Part shown: positions 6,435 through 8,046 of the stretch, in pieces
How positions within the stretch are numbered: the stretch's first letter is position 1
Layout: the number at the start of each line of letters is the position of its first letter
The notes under the pieces: generated by a model
What the model saw: the letters and a program-made list of their open reading frames with translations, nothing else
Told to the model about the DNA's origin: nothing
The model's database searches: none
NCBI GenBank assembly: GCA_964617065.1
Contig: CAZTVM010000088.1
Location: 1 to 8,046 of the forward strand
Origin: JAVBNU01 sp964617065
Lineage (GTDB): Bacteria > Cyanobacteriota > Vampirovibrionia > Gastranaerophilales > Gastranaerophilaceae
Direction: 5' to 3'
Length of the DNA stretch: 8,046 nucleotides
Made by a program: the position numbers and the translations under genes

Positions 6435-8046
6435 CTAATTTTCAGTTTTTAATCTTGAACGTATTGAAGACTTCTTTTTTTGTTTAAAACCTAAATTATT
6501 TTTTATTTCAAGATTTTCATCAATTGCAGAGCAATTTTCATCTTTTAGTAAAGTATGAACACGGTCTTTTTCAAAGAAGTCAGCCGGTAAATTGTATTTT
6601 GATAGTTCATTATGCTCGACAAATTTAGGCAGTAAACCGCTACTGATAAAATTATAATTTGCTGTGCTTTCATTTAATGAAATAATATTTTGCACTGTTA
6701 AATCTTTTTTAGTATTCAGCGAAAATTCAGACAAAGATATAAGCTTGTATGAACCATCACAAAGTCTGCTAACTTGTATAATCAAATCTACTGAGGATGC
6801 AATTAGACTGTTAATCGCCGTTTCCTCAAAATAGTCATATTTATCCGCAAAATAAGTTTTCAAAATTGAGATGACATGCAAAAAATTCAGAGCTTCCACT
6901 GAAGCCAATATGCCCTTAATGCCCATTGAACTTAATTCGACTAATTCGCCTAGTTGCATTGCATTGCAATCAGAAAACATTATTCTATCAGGTCGAAAAG
7001 CTTGCAACCCTAAGATGTTCAATTGTGCAGAATTAGAAACATCGAGTTCTATGCAATTATCAGAAAAAACATTTAGTTCTTCATATTTTTGTGAAAAGAT
7101 TACGTTTTCAGATTTTTGTATATTTTTTATAAAAGCGTTCATCAATGTCGTTTTACCACTAGACTGCCCCCCCATAATCAATATGTTAATTTTTTTTGTA
7201 AAACAATATTCTAAAAAAGCTGAAATGTCCTCAGTCAAAAATTTCGATTTAATCAAATCAGCAAATTTGCTAATTCTTTTATCAACTTTTTGAATACTAA
7301 TGCATGTTTTTTCAGTCAACGGTGGCAACATCGCAGTTATTCTTGTTCCATCAGATAATTTTTTGGGCTCGTCAAGAATGAAATCCGACTGACCGATATC
7401 CCCCTCCCAATGACCTCCTTTATTACCTTTTGCTAGATCAATTCGATCTTTAAGAGATGTATAAGGAGTGTTGTATTTATGATAATAGTCGTATCCCTCA
7501 ATGCCGCCATAAACTGCACCAACAATCGCTCCCCACATATATCCATCTGCTCCATAATTGATTGCCTGCTCAGCAGATGAAATACCTATGCGCTCCCAGT
7601 CGATGTTTTGCCAATCGAACTCCGTGCCATCTGTTGCCGTAAATGTCTTAATTGCATTGTAACCCGTCGTGGCGCTCGCAACAGTGCCGGTCATTATGCC
7701 AATACCCGCAATAACAAGCTTTATACCTAAACCTAAGCCTATTGAGGATGTTCCTCCTGAAGGGATAAGTCCTACCAAATGTACAGCAGAAACTATCAGC
7801 CCTGCAGTAGCTACAGCAAATCCTAAAAGTGCCGAAGCTCTCCCTGTCTCATCTATCCCATCAGCAGCACCAGTCAATCCTCCGAAGAGAGAACCTATTG
7901 CAGCTCCTGTCGTGGCAAACTTCAAAGACTCGTCAGCGGCAGCAGCTACGATACTGGCTATTGGTTCAGCCAGACCCGATTTTTTAAGGATAGCTACAGT
8001 CAGTATAACTCCTGTACCAACCGCAACTTTTATCATTAGTGAAGAG
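6435..8046 (-). CDS. Chimeric protein: pretoxin-like glycine-rich region fused to a degenerate CpaF/TadA-type ATPase; 5' end outside window
   Basis: Numbering is from the first visible Met (8036). No ribosome site precedes it and the frame stays open to the window edge, so the true start is probably further right. Residues 1-185 are hydrophobic and glycine-rich (AIGSLFGGLTGAADGI, GAIVGAVYGGIEGYD), like the pretoxin regions of polymorphic toxins. GGHWEGDIGQSDFILDEP at 207-224 resembles the linker placed just before toxin tips. From about 227 the sequence matches the CpaF secretion-ATPase family: LSDGTRITAMLPPL at 227-240, Walker A GGQSSGKT at 289-296, FRPDRI at 347-352, SVDLIIQVSRLCDGS at 415-429, and a C-terminal tail with SGLLPKF and LPADFF (466-488). 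The CpaF N-terminal domain is absent. The Walker B glutamate is Asp (FSD, 354-356) and the TIHAN-like histidine box reads ASVEA. It may be a fusion relic or a repurposed protein. Confidence 0.75.
   Translation of the reverse strand, partial: SSLMIKVAVGTGVILTVAILKKSGLAEPIASIVAAAADESLKFATTGAAIGSLFGGLTGAADGIDETGRASALLGFAVATAGLIVSAVHLVGLIPSGGTSSIGLGLGIKLVIAGIGIMTGTVASATTGYNAIKTFTATDGTEFDWQNIDWERIGISSAEQAINYGADGYMWGAIVGAVYGGIEGYDYYHKYNTPYTSLKDRIDLAKGNKGGHWEGDIGQSDFILDEPKKLSDGTRITAMLPPLTEKTCISIQKVDKRISKFADLIKSKFLTEDISAFLEYCFTKKINILIMGGQSSGKTTLMNAFIKNIQKSENVIFSQKYEELNVFSDNCIELDVSNSAQLNILGLQAFRPDRIMFSDCNAMQLGELVELSSMGIKGILASVEALNFLHVISILKTYFADKYDYFEETAINSLIASSVDLIIQVSRLCDGSYKLISLSEFSLNTKKDLTVQNIISLNESTANYNFISSGLLPKFVEHNELSKYNLPADFFEKDRVHTLLKDENCSAIDENLEIKNNLGFKQKKKSSIRSRLKTEN
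7167..7173 (-). repeat. G7 homopolymer at the Walker A motif of the ATPase part
   Basis: The coding strand has seven consecutive G residues covering the end of Met288 and codons Gly289 and Gly290, directly at the ATP-binding loop. It stands out in DNA of about 30% GC. A one-base slip would shift the frame and remove the whole ATPase. Whether it varies cannot be seen from one sequence. Confidence 0.6.
7365..8046 (-). other. GC-richer, probably foreign 5' module of the chimeric gene
   Basis: By hand count, bases 7381-8040 are about 46% GC, against about 30% for 6421-7380 in the same reading frame. The step lies close to the point where the protein changes from pretoxin-like to ATPase-like. The ATPase side matches the surrounding genes in composition, so the right-hand module is the likelier newcomer. 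It contains no integrase, transposase or terminal repeat within view. Confidence 0.6.

Noticed and set aside
6871..7293. 140-codon open frame on the plus strand opposite the ATPase domain
   Set aside because: It is antisense to a domain with clear CpaF-family motifs and shows no family signature of its own.
1..8046. CRISPR arrays, tRNA or rRNA genes, insertion sequences
   Set aside because: I saw no regularly spaced repeats, no tRNA-like or rRNA-like stretches, and no transposase motifs or terminal inverted repeats on either strand.

Overview
The window is AT-rich (roughly 30-43% GC in the lines I counted by hand, except the right-hand end) and looks like an ordinary bacterial housekeeping neighbourhood that meets a recombined accessory gene at its right edge. 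A separate nuoC and nuoD with nuoH directly after nuoD, a MurT-type Mur ligase and a short-form S-adenosylhomocysteine hydrolase together suggest an anaerobic, low-GC member of the Bacillota, perhaps a diderm Negativicutes-like bacterium. That placement is an inference, not something the sequence proves.

Layout, left to right. Positions 1-3211 (minus strand) carry the front of a complex I operon, transcribed right to left as nuoA-nuoB-nuoC-nuoD-nuoH, tightly packed with ATGA and TAATG overlaps; nuoH runs off the left edge. Positions 3298-3606 (minus) encode a small unknown membrane protein with a central charged, coiled-coil-like stretch. A short divergent promoter region (3607-3682) separates it from murT on the plus strand (3683-5008). 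A strong bidirectional hairpin terminator (5012-5049) lies between murT and the convergent ahcY (5068-6330, minus). From 6435 to the right edge (minus) lies one long open frame with no visible start. It joins a glycine-rich, pretoxin-like membrane region to most of the catalytic half of a CpaF/TadA-type secretion ATPase.

How the genes work together. The nuo genes build the membrane-bound proton-pumping quinone reductase; no nuoE, nuoF or nuoG sits between nuoD and nuoH, so the electron donor may not be NADH. MurT is the ligase half of the MurT-GatD lipid II amidation pair, but no gatD is next to it. AhcY recycles S-adenosylhomocysteine after methylation reactions.

The most unusual item is the chimeric gene at the right edge. 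Near 7350-7375 its composition changes from about 30% GC (ATPase part, host-like) to about 46% GC (pretoxin-like part). The change coincides with the end of a WEGxxGxSxF linker of the kind that precedes exchangeable toxin tips. The ATPase part keeps its Walker A motif and C-terminal tail but has lost other expected catalytic residues. This looks like a recombinational fusion, either a decaying relic or a protein with a new role.
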